Counted from the stretch's first letter, positions 10,333-22,995 are shown. The stretch: 64,000 nucleotides of DNA from Capsicum annuum (GCF_002878395.1 NW_025892834.1:14941-78940); one strand, 5' to 3'. Made by a program: numbers and translations. The notes: generated from the letters alone by a model not told the origin.

Positions 10333-12956
10333 GGTACATCGTGTGTGCTTTCTATCTAAATATTCAGTATTGTATATATGATTAATTAATGTATGATGGC
10401 TATTTCAGTATTATATAGAATTTTTGTACAACTGGGATATGTGTGTTATTATTGTATATAACATGTGTCAGTATTGTGTATGAAATGTATAGGGTTGAGA
10501 AGTGTGTGTTATTTAATGTATAGTAACTCTATAGTAGGGATATGTAGTGTTATTACTATACATGTATCAACATTGCATAGAAGACGTGTGTAGTTGAAAT
10601 ATATGTATTGTTACTATATAGATTTTATAACAGTCTTGTATTGGATATTATATAAGTAATATATGTAGCTTTTAGAAATGTTTAGAACTTACAAGTTGGA
10701 AGCCCCCGAAAAATTCTTAGCTTAATTCAGTCTAAGCTTGTTAAGGGTCCCAGACTTAGAATATTCTAGCTAAGTATTTAGACTTAGTGTCATTCTAGCC
10801 TTCAAAAGTTGGCGATCTTATTTCATGGCATTTACATCCATTATAGGTGGATATTTAGGTTGATTCATGAACCTTCAGCCCTCAAAACACGAAATTTATC
10901 ACCTTAGAGAGCAATTAAACTCATCTTTTCTCAAAATTTGCTCAAGAAACAAAACCCTAGAAGATTCAATTTCAAATCAAGAACTCAAAATTTCCATCAT
11001 CGATTTTTAGAAATTCTTTAACTAAGGTATGTGAAGTGTTCATCCAAGGGTCCCTTCCACCCTTGGAGTCCAAGAAACTATTTTAGAATTCAAGTATATG
11101 AATTCCATGTTGGATTTGATAATATCCATGTTTAAAAATGATTAATTGGGTTTCAAATCCATGTTTCATGATCAATTTCATGTGGGGTTAATTGATTTAT
11201 ATGTGTTACTATGTGAAATCATGCTAAAGCTTTCAAATGGTGAATTTAATATTAAAGTTGTGTGCTCACATGTTGATTAGTACTATGTAAATAATTTATG
11301 CCTTTCAAGTGATTGGTGAATTAAACATGTGAGTTGAATAGTGAAGTTATATCATGTTAGCATGTGTTTAAGTTCATGACATGCAAGTGTTTGTTAAAAT
11401 GCCCAGTGAATGAAGAATGATCAAATGCTTAGTTTACATATTTCAAGTTTATGCCATATCTCTTATTTTGTGCTATCGAGTCCTGGGGGTATTTGCACCC
11501 GACAATTTGGCTGATTATTTAGAGCCATGGTCAGTCATAGTACAGAAACAGTTATGTCACTATCAGTAGTACTCTCAGTCAGTTATAGAACTCAGGAAAA
11601 ACTCAGTAGACTCAGTATTCTTCCAGTTTAGTTCAGCACTCAGTCCAGACCTCAGTAAATCTCAGTTAGTTAACAGAATTCAGTAGTTTTCGACAGTTCA
11701 CGGAACTCAGTATACCCAATTTGATTCAGTTAAATAGCAATATCAGTAAAAACTCAGTCCATCCTAGTACAGACTAGCAATCAGTTTAATGTCTATTTAG
11801 TTGGGAGTAGGATTCAGCACTGAGTTAACTCAGGGATGGAGGCATTCCTACCAGCAGAGGGTTTGACCCTTAGTAGCAATCCCTGCGTTATAGAATTACG
11901 TAGCCAGCATAGGTTGAGATATCTTCCTGTCAGATATATTGAGGGTTGATATATCTCATTTGATCTATCCTACCAGCGAGGGTTGATGGAAGAGCTTCCT
12001 GTCAGAGAGGGTTAACTCACAGCTTGTCCTTTCTCATGGCACGGTATTGATACTCTTTCAATTGGGGTTACAAATTAGACCCCAATCAGTTTAGAGAGGG
12101 GCATATTGGTTAGATGATTACCTCCTACAGTCTCAGAATAGAACTCAGTCCAGTTTTACAGATTTAGGACTATCAAACATAGTCACTCAGCTCAGTACGA
12201 AACTCAGTATGGTTCCACAGTATTCAGAACTTTTAGATACAATCATTCAAATAAGCAGTAATACAGTATTTATAAACTCAGATATTGGTTATCAGTATTT
12301 AGATTCAGTACTCAGTATTAGCACGATCTCAGTTACAGTTTATGTATTCATGCATGTACTCTTACTCAGCCATACTTATGTTATTAAGTTATTATTGTGC
12401 GTACATATGAACCCATGCATTTCAGTCTACCTCACTGAGCATATACCAGTACATTTAAATTTCTGACGCATGTTTTTCTTTGCGCTATGATGTCTTATAT
12501 AATAGGTTCAGATGTACGACCTCCAAGCACCCTTAGCAGTTCAGAGTCTCAGCTTTTAGGGTAGTGGTGAGTCCTCATAGATTGAAGAAATGCTTATTAT
12601 TTATAGTACTTTATTTTTATTTTAGTATATGGAGTTAGTTGGGGGCTTGTCCCATCAACTCCATAGTTCAGATAATTAAAGGCTTTTCAGACTAGAGTAT
12701 TTTCAGACAATTGTTTAGTTTTTCAGTACTTATATTCAGTTTGGGTATTTTGATACCATATTCAGATTTATTTACTGATATGAACCTTATGGCATATATT
12801 TTTACCTATTTCCACAATCATTACAGTATTTATTACAGAGTTATTGCAGTAGGTACCAATCATGGGTTAGTTTGTGGTCCTTCGAGATTGTGAGCACCGT
12901 ATAGCGTCTGGGGTACAGGCTCGGGGTGTTACACAAGTATACTTATTCATTTCAGG
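10333..12956 (+). other. Inferred intron of the Ulp1-MULE gene, enlarged by solo LTR S1
   Basis: Donor GAG|GTACATCG and acceptor TTCATTTCAG|GTTTGG flank non-coding sequence. Outside S1 the intron is about 390 bp and consists of degenerate short repeats built on TCAGTATTGTATA-like words, similar to those at 45600-46130 and 47730-48340. Confidence 0.5.
10697..12933 (+). mobile_element. Solo LTR S1 (Ty3/gypsy, same family as G3 LTR)
   Basis: It starts TGGAAGCCCC and ends GGGGTGTTACA, flanked by the 5-bp duplication CAAGT (10692-10696 and 12934-12938). It aligns along its length with the G3 LTRs (20204-22771, 26116-28856): the same opening CCTAAAGCTTAAT-like part, AAACCCTAG at 10952-10960, donor-like AAG|GTATGTG at 11026, a long stretch full of TCAGT, the hairpin word at 12637-12660 and the same end. 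No primer-binding site or internal DNA follows, so it is a product of LTR-LTR recombination. Confidence 0.88.
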
Positions 12957-13967
12957 TTTGGGATTTATTTGTTGGTCTGGCTGATCATGCAAGTGTCAGG
13001 TCAGTGTGCACACAAACTGTGGTATTGTGACTATCTTGGAATCTAAGTTAGATAAGAAGCAACTTGCTTTGTTTAAGAATAGTTATTTTGGGTACTTCTT
13101 ATTTTTGTCAAGTGTTTTCATTCAAAATTAACTTATTAATGGAATGTTGCTTAGGGAACTTGTTTGTGAGAGAGATTATGAAATATGAATTAAAGTGAAT
13201 AAGACTAAGTTACGGTTTGAATTACAAGAGTTTGCTATAATTAGCGGCTTAAACTGCACTGAAAATTATAATAATGCGTTTGATCTTAGTCAACCAAGTA
13301 ACCTAATGCAGTTATACTTTCCAGGGATATCCAAGGTCAAAATCTTGATTTAGAAGAGTGTTTCATGAAAAAAAGGTGGCGATGTGATAAAGATGCATTA
13401 AAAATTATTGTTTTATTCTTCATTCATACCTTTCTTTTTTATATCACGTATGGTGATGTTATAACAAAGAATAATTTCTTATTGCTTGAATATGAAAATT
13501 ATAAAACATTTTCTTAGAAAAAATGATGTTTTCGTTTGATGTTAGAGTCCATAAAGTCTAAGGTTTATCAGAGAAAAAATATGTATCGATGTTGTGGTTT
13601 TCCTTAGTATTTCAGTGTTGGTTTTATGAGTGTTGTCCATATGGTGATGGACATCTTGCTGATCGAGATAGAGATAGTGTGACATGTATACTTAATTGGT
13701 CTATAAAGCATAGACCAACCTACAAGGATGTCAAGTCTATTTTTTTTTATATAAGACAAGAACAGGTACATGGTTGTTTTAAAAATTAATGTATAAATGT
13801 TTGTGAAATGATTATCTACTTTTTAATGTAAACATGTTTTTCGAGTGTTGTTTTGTATGTGCAAGTAGTGTTGAGTAATATTATGCTATCGATACTTGAA
13901 AAATCGATACTTCAATTACCTGATTTTAAACCTGTGGCTGTAGTTGTGAAATCTGGTGATTTGCCTG
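12957..13967 (+). pseudogene. Ulp1-MULE gene, block 2 (DUF1985-like domain)
   Basis: The text LADHASVRSV opens after the inferred acceptor. It is followed, with frame changes, by KQLALFKNSYFGYFL, MLLRELVCERDY, ELQEFAIISGLNC and then KDALKIIVLFFIHTFL. The open frame at 13589-13789 reads QCWFYECCPYGDG and CILNWSIKHRPTYKDV. This order (LFRKTVFGHF, LLREV, EFALVTGL, a hydrophobic helix, W-FYECC, ILNW) is what I know as DUF1985 in plant Ulp1-type transposon proteins. Several stops and shifts make it a pseudogene. Block 2 ends where G1 begins; the protein continues after 40270. Confidence 0.65.
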
Positions 13968-14550
13968 TGTGACGACCCAAACCAGGGCCTGACCGTGATG
14001 GATATCTCAAGCCCACCATGGACTGAAGACCACCCTTTTAGCTTAACCTCAAGATCATAATAATAATAATAAAGAGAAAGCCAAATCAAGATAGCAATAA
14101 GAAGATGAATAGATAACTGAAAGAAACTAAGAGTTAATCAATAACCAACTCACATATGTACACGAAAGCCGCTACACCCAAAATAACAACTAAGTCGCAA
14201 CATGCCTCTGACTATAACAAAAAAAATTCAAAAGTACTGATTCAATAAAGAAAGAATAATGAAATAATAAGGCCTTCCAAAAGATGGAGGCTCATAATTT
14301 CACAGCAACTCAACAGACATGCTTAACTACCTAATGCTGTACAAGAGCAATAGATAATTCTTTGGACCCTACATCATAAAATAATGTAGTGTTCTAGGAT
14401 GGTCAGTGAGATAAACACTGGCATGTAACTCAGGAAAAATGATAAGATAATGCCATGTCCAAAATTAGACCACATTCACACATTTATATATACGTATATA
14501 AGATGTCGGGATAGGTAAGGATCATGAACATGAGATTTTAAAACCATTTA
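13968..14550 (-). repeat. G1 left (3') LTR, only its terminal part
   Basis: TGTGACGACCCAAACCAGGG at 13968 is the LTR outer end. The next 570 bases align with 38328-38900 of the right LTR, for example GAATAGATAACTGAAAGAAA versus GAATAGATAGCTCAAAGAAA. Similarity stops near 14550, where an inverted LTR piece begins, so about 1.37 kb of the LTR is missing. Confidence 0.8.
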
Positions 14551-14555
14551 TTCTA

Positions 14556-15222
14556 AGATGAATTCCATATCCCAATATTTAGACTTATGTATATACTCAT
14601 GGATATGTGTGAATGTGTACATGTGCATTGGTTTGACTTGGTTTCATGATGATGACATTATTTTATCCTCTATTCTTGAGTTACATGCTAGTGCTCAACC
14701 CACTAACCGTCTCCGAACGCTGTATCCCCATGCGATGCAGGGTTCGAAGGTAAGTCTGCTTTTCCTACGCAGAGTTAAGCGAATCAGCTTGATTCATCGA
14801 TTGTCGATGGTGAAGTGGTGAAATTTCATTCTCCAAAAGACTTGAACATTTTCTCAGTTTCCATTCATAGATTAGAATCGAGATTTTACATTATCACTAA
14901 CATTGTCATTGTCATTGTCAGGGTCGGGGGCATGTCCCGATACTTTATTGATTTCAATTTTATTAGAAGGCTTTGTGGATTACTGTAGATTTGGGTGGTG
15001 ATGTTGGTTGGTTATTTTTTGGTTGCATTATCGGTTATCAGTTATAGATATATCTTAAAATTTTTTAAGCTTATCTTATGCTATCTTGTTATATATTCAA
15101 AATTCAGCCATTATTAGGGGTATTGTGTTCTGTTTGGATAGGCAAAGAGGGTGGTCTCCGATCATTAGTAAATTTGAGATGTCCGTCACAGCCAGGCCTT
15201 AGTTTGGATCGTGACATTTACC
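14556..15222 (+). repeat. Inverted LTR 3' part, head-to-head with the G1 LTR
   Basis: This segment resembles the 3' third of a + strand LTR like that of G2. It has TTTCATGATGATGACATTATT, the GGGGGCATGTCCC word at 14923-14940, AGAAGGCTTTGTGGA at 14965-14979 and an end GTTTGGATCGTGACA at 15222. Together with 13968-14550 it makes a 1.25-kb structure with inverted ends (TGTGACGACCC and TGTCACGATCC). It joins G1 coding sequence directly, without the polypurine tract. Confidence 0.75.
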
Positions 15223-16011
15223 TTTTAATTTCTCCAAAGGACTTTTACCGAAGCTACATCCTTCATCATCAATCTACGAACTTGCCTATCCAATATCTCA
15301 ATCGAGACTTCCTTATAAGAAAAAGAATCCATAACACCAACATCATCAACAGACACTATCAAGGAAGGATTATCCATACACTTTTTTAGTATAGACACAT
15401 GGAAGATAGGATGAATTGAGTCCAAACTCACAGGCAAATCCAAATCATAAGAACCATTCCAAATTCTCCTCAAAATTTGATATAGACCAACATAACAGGG
15501 ACAAAGCTTCCCCTTCTTCCCAAACCTTATGACTCCTTTCACATGAGACACTTTCAAGAACACCTAATCATTCACTTCGAACTCCAACTCCCTTCGTCTT
15601 ACATCCGCATAGGACTTTTGGCAACTTTGAGCAGTATTAAGTCTTTCTATAATCACTTTTACCTTCTCCATGGATTGGTTAACCAAGTTAAGACCAAATA
15701 ACCTAGTCTCACCTACCTCAAACCACCCAATAGGAGATCAACACCTTCTACCATAAAGAGCCTCGAAAAGAGCCATCTGAATACTTGAGTGATAACTATT
15801 ATTGTAAGCAAACTCAATAAGAGGAAAGTGATTCACCCAACTACCTTTAAAATCAATCATACAGACCCTTAGAATATCCTTCAAAATTTGAATAATGCAC
15901 TTCGCTTACCCATCTATTTGACGGTGGAAAGTGGTTCTAAGGTTCACCTATGTACCTAAATCATTCTGAAATAAATGCCAGAAGTGAGAAGAAAATTACG
16001 TACCTCGGTCT
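15223..16011 (-). pseudogene. G1 integrase C-terminal half and chromodomain
   Basis: Read on the - strand, it carries the second half of the integrase core (DRGT, FSSHFW, AYNNSY, LYGRRC-type text with stops). The GPY-like part follows (VIRFGKKGKLCPCYVG) and then a chromodomain-like tail ILDRQVRRLMMKDVASVKVLW. The tail is cut after LWRN*KV at 15223, where the family normally continues KVEEVTWE. The 3' end of pol, the polypurine tract and the LTR start are therefore missing. Its N-terminal half lies across the G2 insertion at 34320. Tail sequence and domain order point to a chromovirus of the Tekay/Del lineage. Confidence 0.75.
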
Positions 16012-16016
16012 AAAAT

Positions 16017-18299
16017 TGAAACATCCTAGGTTTTGACCTTAGAAAATTTCTTGGAAATCCATTCTCTGGACTAAATACGACTTATGGGTACGAGCCATAT
16101 GCTGGGGTACGAGTGTAGTCTTGTCGTATGCTGACCAATGTTAGTTGGTGGGATGGTTTTGGTCACTTGAATGGGTACAACTTAAGGGTATGATTCATAT
16201 ATCTTGGTATGAGTTATATCAAGGACTCGTATAGTGGGCAGTGGTTGATCTTATTGGTATTTCATTCTGCCAGGGATACGGGTCATGGTTAAGGATCGTA
16301 TTACTATGGTTAAGACTTGGTTGGATGAGTCATATACTGGATTGTGTTTGATCCAAGGATTAAGGTTTGGATATGAGTGGTGGATACGCATCGTATAGGA
16401 GGGTACGACTCGTATGGGTCAGTCATAAACCTATGATGGGTTTTTAAGAGATTTAAGTGGGGTATTTTGGACATTTCCCTAGTTACCCTGACTAGGATCC
16501 ATGACATCTAATATACTTAGGATGACTATTTACCCTATTATTCTATTCATTAACACTTAGAAACTATTTCAAAACATCTCATAACTCTCTCAGAGCTTTT
16601 AGGGCAAGAAGGCTAGGGTTTCATCTTACAGATTGCTTTGGGGCTTACTTTAGTGATTTCTTTCTGTCAATTCTTTGGGATAAGGCATGATTCTCTTCTC
16701 TCATTGTAATTTCAACTAAAGGCATGGTTTATATGATTGATTTCATGGTTTTACTATTTTGTGATTATGGTTTTCAACTATTATTTAGAGGTTTTGATAT
16801 TAAATGCTTGGTTATGGTTTCCTATGGTTTTCATTATGCTTTTTATATGCATTAATGGTGGTTTTGGACAATTAGATTACATGGTAATGGTTTAATGGTC
16901 TTTGGAATTGGTTTTGGTTATATTATGCCCTCAAGGTGTTTGATAAAATGCTTATAAAGATATATTTATTGCATTGACTTCTTTTAATGGAACTCTTGTA
17001 TGTTTTAAACTAGATAAAGATTTATGCATAGTTTAAATGGTTTGAAAATGCTAAAGGCTAAATGGTTAAGCTTGTGGAGAACATGGAAGTTTCCCAAGTA
17101 GATCTAATTTGGTAAAATAAAGGGCATCTAAGGTCCCCTAACCTAAATAATTTGGCTATGAATATTACTTGCAAGTAATGGGGTGGTATGACGATACCAC
17201 TAATATTGGCCTTGGTTAATAAATGGTAAATGGATTATTTGGACATGGTTTTAATTAGGCATTAATAGCGGGATGTGTAGCTAAGCCGTGGAAGGTGGCG
17301 GTCCCGGAGGGGCTAAAACTGGAAATTATATTTATCGATATGAGGGGTATTTAATGACCATGTGTGAGTTTCATATTTTATATTGGAGGGAGTTACTAGT
17401 CATCCCATGGGATATTCTCCGGTCGTGCGGCTACACACCTTGGGGCCCTTTCAGCAGGGGGAGCTGAACCTATATGGGCCATGGGTGGTCCAACAGCAAA
17501 GCTACATAACCTAGATAAAGGTTTTAAATACATACTAAACCCGATTCCCTTTCCCAACACTTATATATACGTATGTTTGTATGCATTATGGATGGTTTCA
17601 CTTGGTTTTATGACTGACATTATTTTATCCTTATCCTGAGATTCATGTTAGCGGTCATTATTGGTGGCTGTATACCCATGCTAGGCAGGAACTGGCCACC
17701 TCGCTTTTCCCGTTTAGCCCGCGAATTCGGTATCAATATTTGGACTGAAGTGGCGAGCTTTTATCTTTTTGGAAGGCATTATTTCGTATTATAGATTTGT
17801 TTAGACACTTATTTTTTATTTTGGATATTGGTTTTGGCCATGGTTGGGGGCATGTCCCAACTGGATTTATTTACTCTTTCAGATAGAGGCTTTGTGGCAT
17901 TTCTAGAAGTTAGTATGGGTGGGATCGGTAGAGGTATCGATATTGGCTTTGGAATAAGCCGGCGAGCTGACATTATTGGATGATATTATTGGTTATTCCA
18001 TCCCACTATATTTTGGGACTGATTTTCATATTATGTTTTGGTATCCTTTTTGTTTTATGGTCTATGGTTTGGTTGGTATGGTTGAGTGATTGTTGCGGTA
18101 TGGTCAAACTTAGTTGGGTTGGTCACGGTTGTGACTCTATCCCAGAGTCTTAATGATAAAAATAATGCTATCTTGTTAAATGTTTGAAATTCAACCCATC
18201 TAAGGCTGGATATAGGTGGTTGGGTTGGTAACAAAGGGCGGTCTCCATCCTGGTTGGACTTGGGATGCCCATTACGACAAGGCTCGGGGTTGTGTCGCA
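16017..18299 (+). repeat. G2 5' LTR
   Basis: It starts TGAAACATCC and ends GTTGTGTCGCA. Near its start is a cluster of TACGACTCATATG-like words (16070-16440). Other marks are TAGGGTTT at 16613-16621, the hairpin word GTTGGGGGCATGTCCCAAC at 17843-17861 and AGAGGCTTTGTGG at 17885. About one base in ten differs from the 3' copy in the first 170 bp (by eye). Confidence 0.88.
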
Positions 18300-18304
18300 T
18301 CAAG

Positions 18305-18318
18305 TTGGTATCAGATCC
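18305..18318 (+). other. G2 primer-binding site
   Basis: TTGGTATCAGATCC lies five bases after the LTR end. It matches the initiator-tRNA-Met type site TGGTATCAGAGC with one change. Confidence 0.8.
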
Positions 18319-18511
18319 TAGGTTGATGGTCAACTGGGAAGTCCATAAAGCCCTGTCAAGTAGAGTCTCTTTTAGGGGTGTGAAGCGCACCACACTCATA
18401 AGAGAGAGGCTACAAGACATTTAAGAATGATTCACTTTCTTGGTATTCTATCTTCAAGCTTGAGTTCTCAATCATGGAATCTCCTCTATACTTATTTTTT
18501 CATCATTTAGA

Positions 18512-19660
18512 TCATGCCTCCTAGATTTGGAACATAAGGAAATTCTTCCATCCCATCTGGGGATAATGCTAAAGGGGTTCGTCTTACGTCTGAAGTACAT
18601 CTTCGATCTCACTGTCCTATTCCTGTTGGTGCTGGAGTTCCTTCAATTCTAGCTAGTTCTCCTCAGGTCCCTCAGGGTAATGTGATGAATGGAAAATTTC
18701 ATTAGTCTATTCATTTTATTTCCCAATTGGTTGCTGCTCAGGCTGAGCGAGGTGTGACTGGTGCTTTGTCTATTGAGGCCACAAGGTTTGGTCAATTTAT
18801 GAAGATGGGTCCTCAAACTTTTAATGGGGTGAAAGTAGAGGAGGATCTATAGGGTGTCTGGGATGAGATGGCAAAGATCTTTTGGGTGGTGTAGGCTACT
18901 AATGTAGAGGGGGTTAACATTGCATCTCATTAGCTCAAGGATGTTATTTATCAGTGGTATGTGAGTGGGATAGGGATAGAGGTGATATGGAAGAAGATGG
19001 ATTATGGGAAGCCTTTTCTAATGCCTCCATATATTGGTTCTTTTCTCAAGAGTTGAGGGAAGATAAGATGGAAGAATTTTTAACCTCAGGCAGGGAAGAT
19101 GTCAGTAAAGGAATACGCTTTGAAGTTCCATCAGCTATCAAGAAGTACTCCTGATTTGGTGGATGATATGAGGTCTAAAATGAGGAAGTTTACTTCGGGG
19201 TTGAATAGAGATTTGATTTGAGAGATCAAGACTGCCTTGCCGATAAAGGACATGGACATATCGAGGTTGACTGTTCATAAGCAGTGGGTTGAGAATGAAA
19301 GAAGGAAGTAGGTAGAGTTTGGCGATTGACAGAGAAAGAGGAATAGGTTTTCTGATCAGGGAGGTGCTCAGTATCAGGGTGGTAGAGATAGGGGCAAGTG
19401 GCAAAAAAAAAGTAGGGGAGTTCGGGCTCCTTTTCTGCTAATGCTCCTTATCAGTTGGGAGACAGGTGTCATCAAGGTGGTGAAAATTCTCGGGTACAGG
19501 TTTCCAATCTCAAGCGAGTGAAGGTCAGTCAGTTTCTTTGTGTCCTCCTTCTCGATTTTGTGGTCGTCCTCATCAGGGTTATTACGAGAAAGGAAGGGAT
19601 AAGTTCTTCAAGTGTGGCTAGGTAGGTCATCAAATCTAAGATTGTCCGGTCAATAAGGTT
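18512..19660 (+). pseudogene. G2 gag remnant
   Basis: It starts MPPRFGT at an intact ATG (18512) and meets a stop after seven codons. The capsid-like part can be followed through FGQFMKMGPQTFNGVK, MSVKEYALKFHQLSRSTPD and MDISRLTVHKQWVE. A basic Gln/Gly-rich tail and a decayed CCHC zinc knuckle follow (FFKCG, VGHQI, DCPVNK near 19600-19650). Gag packages the element RNA. Many stops are TAG where the family has CAG (Gln), plus frameshifts. No intact reading frame remains. Confidence 0.75.
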
Positions 19661-19769
19661 GCTATGGGGGCGAATAAGATTTCTGTGGCTTCATCTTCTG
19701 CTCCTACACCCGGTGGTGTGGCATATACTTCTATTATTGCTCCTAGTTTTGGTGTTGGTCAAAATAAGT

Positions 19770-20203
19770 TGTATACTTCGGCATCCAGACAAATATTCGA
19801 GGCATCACCTGATGTAGTTACTGGTACGTTACAATTTTTCTCTCGTGACATATATTGTTTGCTTGATCCAGGGTCCACTCTTTCTTATGTGACTCCATAT
19901 GTGGCTGTGTCTTTTGATTTTAATCCAAGAAGTTATTTTGGATTATTTTTCTGTTTCAACCCTAGTAGGTGACTCAGTTATTACTAAGAGAGTCTATAGG
20001 GGTGTGTGGTATCTGTTGGTAGCAAGCAGACCTTGGCGGATCTGTTTGAGTTGGATATGGTAGATTTTGATGTAATTATAGGTATGGATTGGTTACATTC
20101 TTGTTATACGTCTGTAGATTGTTGGACCCATAGGGTTATCTTTAAGTTTCCTAGTGAACTGGTTATAGAATGAGAAAGTTATTTAGATCCTAGGGGGAGG
20201 TTT
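19770..20203 (+). pseudogene. G2 aspartic protease remnant
   Basis: The open frame at 19664-19972 contains GTLQFFSRDIYCLLDPGSTL then SYVTPYVAVSFDF. This is the active-site region of the gypsy pepsin-like protease, with Asp-Pro-Gly in place of the usual Asp-Ser/Thr-Gly. After a frameshift the flap region (VGDSVI, VYRG) and the later IIGMDWLHSCYTSVD continue to PRGR, where G3 is inserted. The protease would process the polyprotein. It is not functional because of the frameshift. Confidence 0.75.
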
Positions 20204-22771
20204 TGTAAGACCCCATAAAATCCTAAAGCTTAATGTAGTCCTTTAAGCTTGTCAAGGGGTCCCACACTTAGAAAATTCTAGCTAGGTTCCCAGACTTAGC
20301 ATATTATTGGCCTCCGAAAGTTGGCAATATCATTTTACCACCTTAAAGTCCTTTAATGGTCCGTATTTTTATTTGTTCATGATCAGGAAGGTTAATAGGT
20401 GTTCTCGAATAAGTTTCAGATTTTTCTACACATGTTTAGATCACGTTTGGAGTCCTAAAACAGTGGACCAATGCGATCATGGAGTGCCGCATTGCCAATC
20501 GCGTTGGTCAACATTCCCAATAACACGTGATTCAACCTTATTTCACCCAAAATGAAGAGTTTCTCTCAAGAACAAGTTAGGATTTCCAATTAAGGATTCA
20601 AATTCAATACTCAAATTCAAGAATCTCTTCGTCAATCTTTGTAAAATCAGGAACTAAAGTATGTCAAGTGTTGATTTATAGATTCCTTTCAGCCATGAAG
20701 TTCAAGAACCCTCTTTCAAATTATAAAATATGATATTTATGTTGTGGGTTGTTTGTAACCATGTTTATCTTGTTGTATAATTCCCAAGTTGAAATCTTTA
20801 TGTGTTTTCATGAAACTATGTTAGCATGCAAGATGAAATCCATGAATTGAGTTGTTAATGATGTGTAATTTGATGATTTCACCTATGACCTAAGTTGTGC
20901 ATGTAGGGTGTTTGACAAAATGGCTAGGAGGATAGAAATTGGGTATTATAGCTCAATTGTGACTCAAATAATAAATACATGCCTTACCCTTATGACCAAG
21001 ACTTACTTCCATGATATTGTGTTCATTATGAGTATTTGATGGAATGTTCATGAGATTAAGTTGATGAAAGTATGACATGCCTATATGCAATTCCATCTAT
21101 GTACAACATTATGACAACCATGTGTTTTATGAAATCCCCAACTTATTGTATTATGAATTGTTGATATTGGTTATGTGTTCACGAAGTGTCAAGTCTTGTC
21201 AGTTTCATGCTATCGAGTCTTGGGGGTACTTACATCCGATAATTTAGCTGTGTACCTAGAGCCAGTGTCAGTTTTCACAATACTCCCATTCAAGCCATGA
21301 TCATTAGAATTCAGTCAGTTATATGACTCAGGAAAACTCAGTAATCTCAGTCAGTTATCAGATCTCAGTAGTATTTCGTAAGTCAATAAAATTTAGTAAA
21401 CTCTATTCAAATCAGCTAAAAGATAATATCAGTAATAGTTCAGTTTAGTTTAAATTAGTTAACTGTCTCTTCAGTTGGGAGTAGGATTCAGCACTGAGTA
21501 AATCCAAGGATGGGGACTCACCTGTTAGCCAGTAGAGTGTGTGATCCTTAGAAGCAATCCTTGCATTCCAGAACTACGTAGCCAGCGTAGATTGAGATGT
21601 ACCCTATGAGTTTAGGAATTATACACCTCATTTGAGTTTTTTCTACTAGAAGGGGTTGACAGAAGAGCTCCCTATCAGAGAGGGTTTACTCACAACTTGT
21701 CTTTACCCGTGGCACGGTACTGACACCCTTCCAGTTGGGGTTAGAGATTGGACCCCACCAGTTCAGTTTTGGGGCATGTCAGTCAGATGATTACTTCTCA
21801 CGGTCTCAATTTCAAATCCAGTCTCAGTAATAGAACTCAGTTCAGTTCTACAGTTTCAGGACTGTCAGATATAGTCGCTCAGCTCAGTCGGAACTTAGCT
21901 AGTTACATCAAAATTAGGACTGTCAGACACAGTCACCCAGTTAATAGTATATTAATTATATGAAATTTATATTACCAGTATTCAGATTTCAGGACTATCA
22001 CATACAGTCAATCAGACAAGTTCTTCATAATCAGAACTATCAAAAATAGTCATTCCTTTATCAGTAATATGACATCAGTTCCTCAGTACTCAATAGACTT
22101 AGTCTTTTAGTATCCCAGTATTAGTACCCAAATATCAGTAAATCCACATTATCAGAATTCATGAGTCAGTGTTATCACAATCTCAGATGCAGTTACGTAT
22201 TTATGCATGTATTCTCACGTTTATGTTATTTAGTCAGTTAGAATTGTTCATGCATATAAACCATTGCATTCGGCCTATCTCACTTGAATACAAGTACATT
22301 CAATCGTACTGGCATATTTGCGCTATGGTGTTTTATACCATAGGTTCAGAAGCACGCGCTCCAAAGTATCAGTAGCATTCCAGTTTCAGCAGTCAGAGTT
22401 AGCAGTGAGTCCTCATCATTCGAGGATATTATTATTTGATTATTTCATTCTTTCAGTACTTAGTTTATTTTAGTAGATGGGGTTAGTTGGGGATTATCCT
22501 ATCAACTCTTTATTCAGACAATTCAATTTTAGAGGCTTTCAAACTATAACATGTTCAGATAGTTATTTTAGTTGTTTTGGTATTGTTATACCATAATTTC
22601 AGTTATGTATCAGCATTAAACCTTATGGCCTTTCAGTTCTTGTTTCTGTATTTACGATATTACTATTATTATTTAGGGCTCAGTTACAAATATCAGTCAT
22701 GGGTTAGCTTATGGTCCTTTAGGATTATGAACACCATGTAGTGTTCCCGATACCAGATTTGGGGTGTTACA
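20204..22771 (+). repeat. G3 5' LTR (2.57 kb, with internal deletion)
   Basis: Starts TGTAAGACCC, ends GGGGTGTTACA. Compared with the 3' LTR it lacks about 170 bp between GGTCAACATT and CCCAATAACACG (junction near 20517). Hairpin word at 22482-22507, AGAGGCTTTC at 22531. Confidence 0.9.
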
Positions 22772-22775
22772 AACT

Positions 22776-22788
22776 TAGTATCAGAGCC
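22776..22788 (+). other. G3 primer-binding site
   Basis: TAGTATCAGAGCC follows the LTR by four bases. It matches the initiator-tRNA-Met type site apart from one G-to-A change. Confidence 0.75.
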
Positions 22789-22995
22789 TAAGGTTCAACA
22801 GCGTCCTAGGAAATATAAAAAACCATATCTAATAGAGTCTTGTACATGGGTGTGTTGTGCACCACACTTATGTGTAGGAGGCTATGAGATATTTTAGGAA
22901 CAGTTTCCCTTCTTTTAGTATTCATGTCGTACGAGTGAGCATGAGATCCAGTCAAACTCTGAGTTTAATCCCTTCTTCTCTTCCGTTTATAGAAC

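Noticed and set aside
12209..12893. Hydrophobic open frames inside solo LTR S1
   Set aside because: They lie in non-coding LTR sequence with TCAGT repeats; no conservation of frame with the G3 LTRs.
18055..18420. 121-codon - strand open frame across the G2 LTR end
   Set aside because: It crosses the LTR end and primer-binding site on the wrong strand; chance frame.
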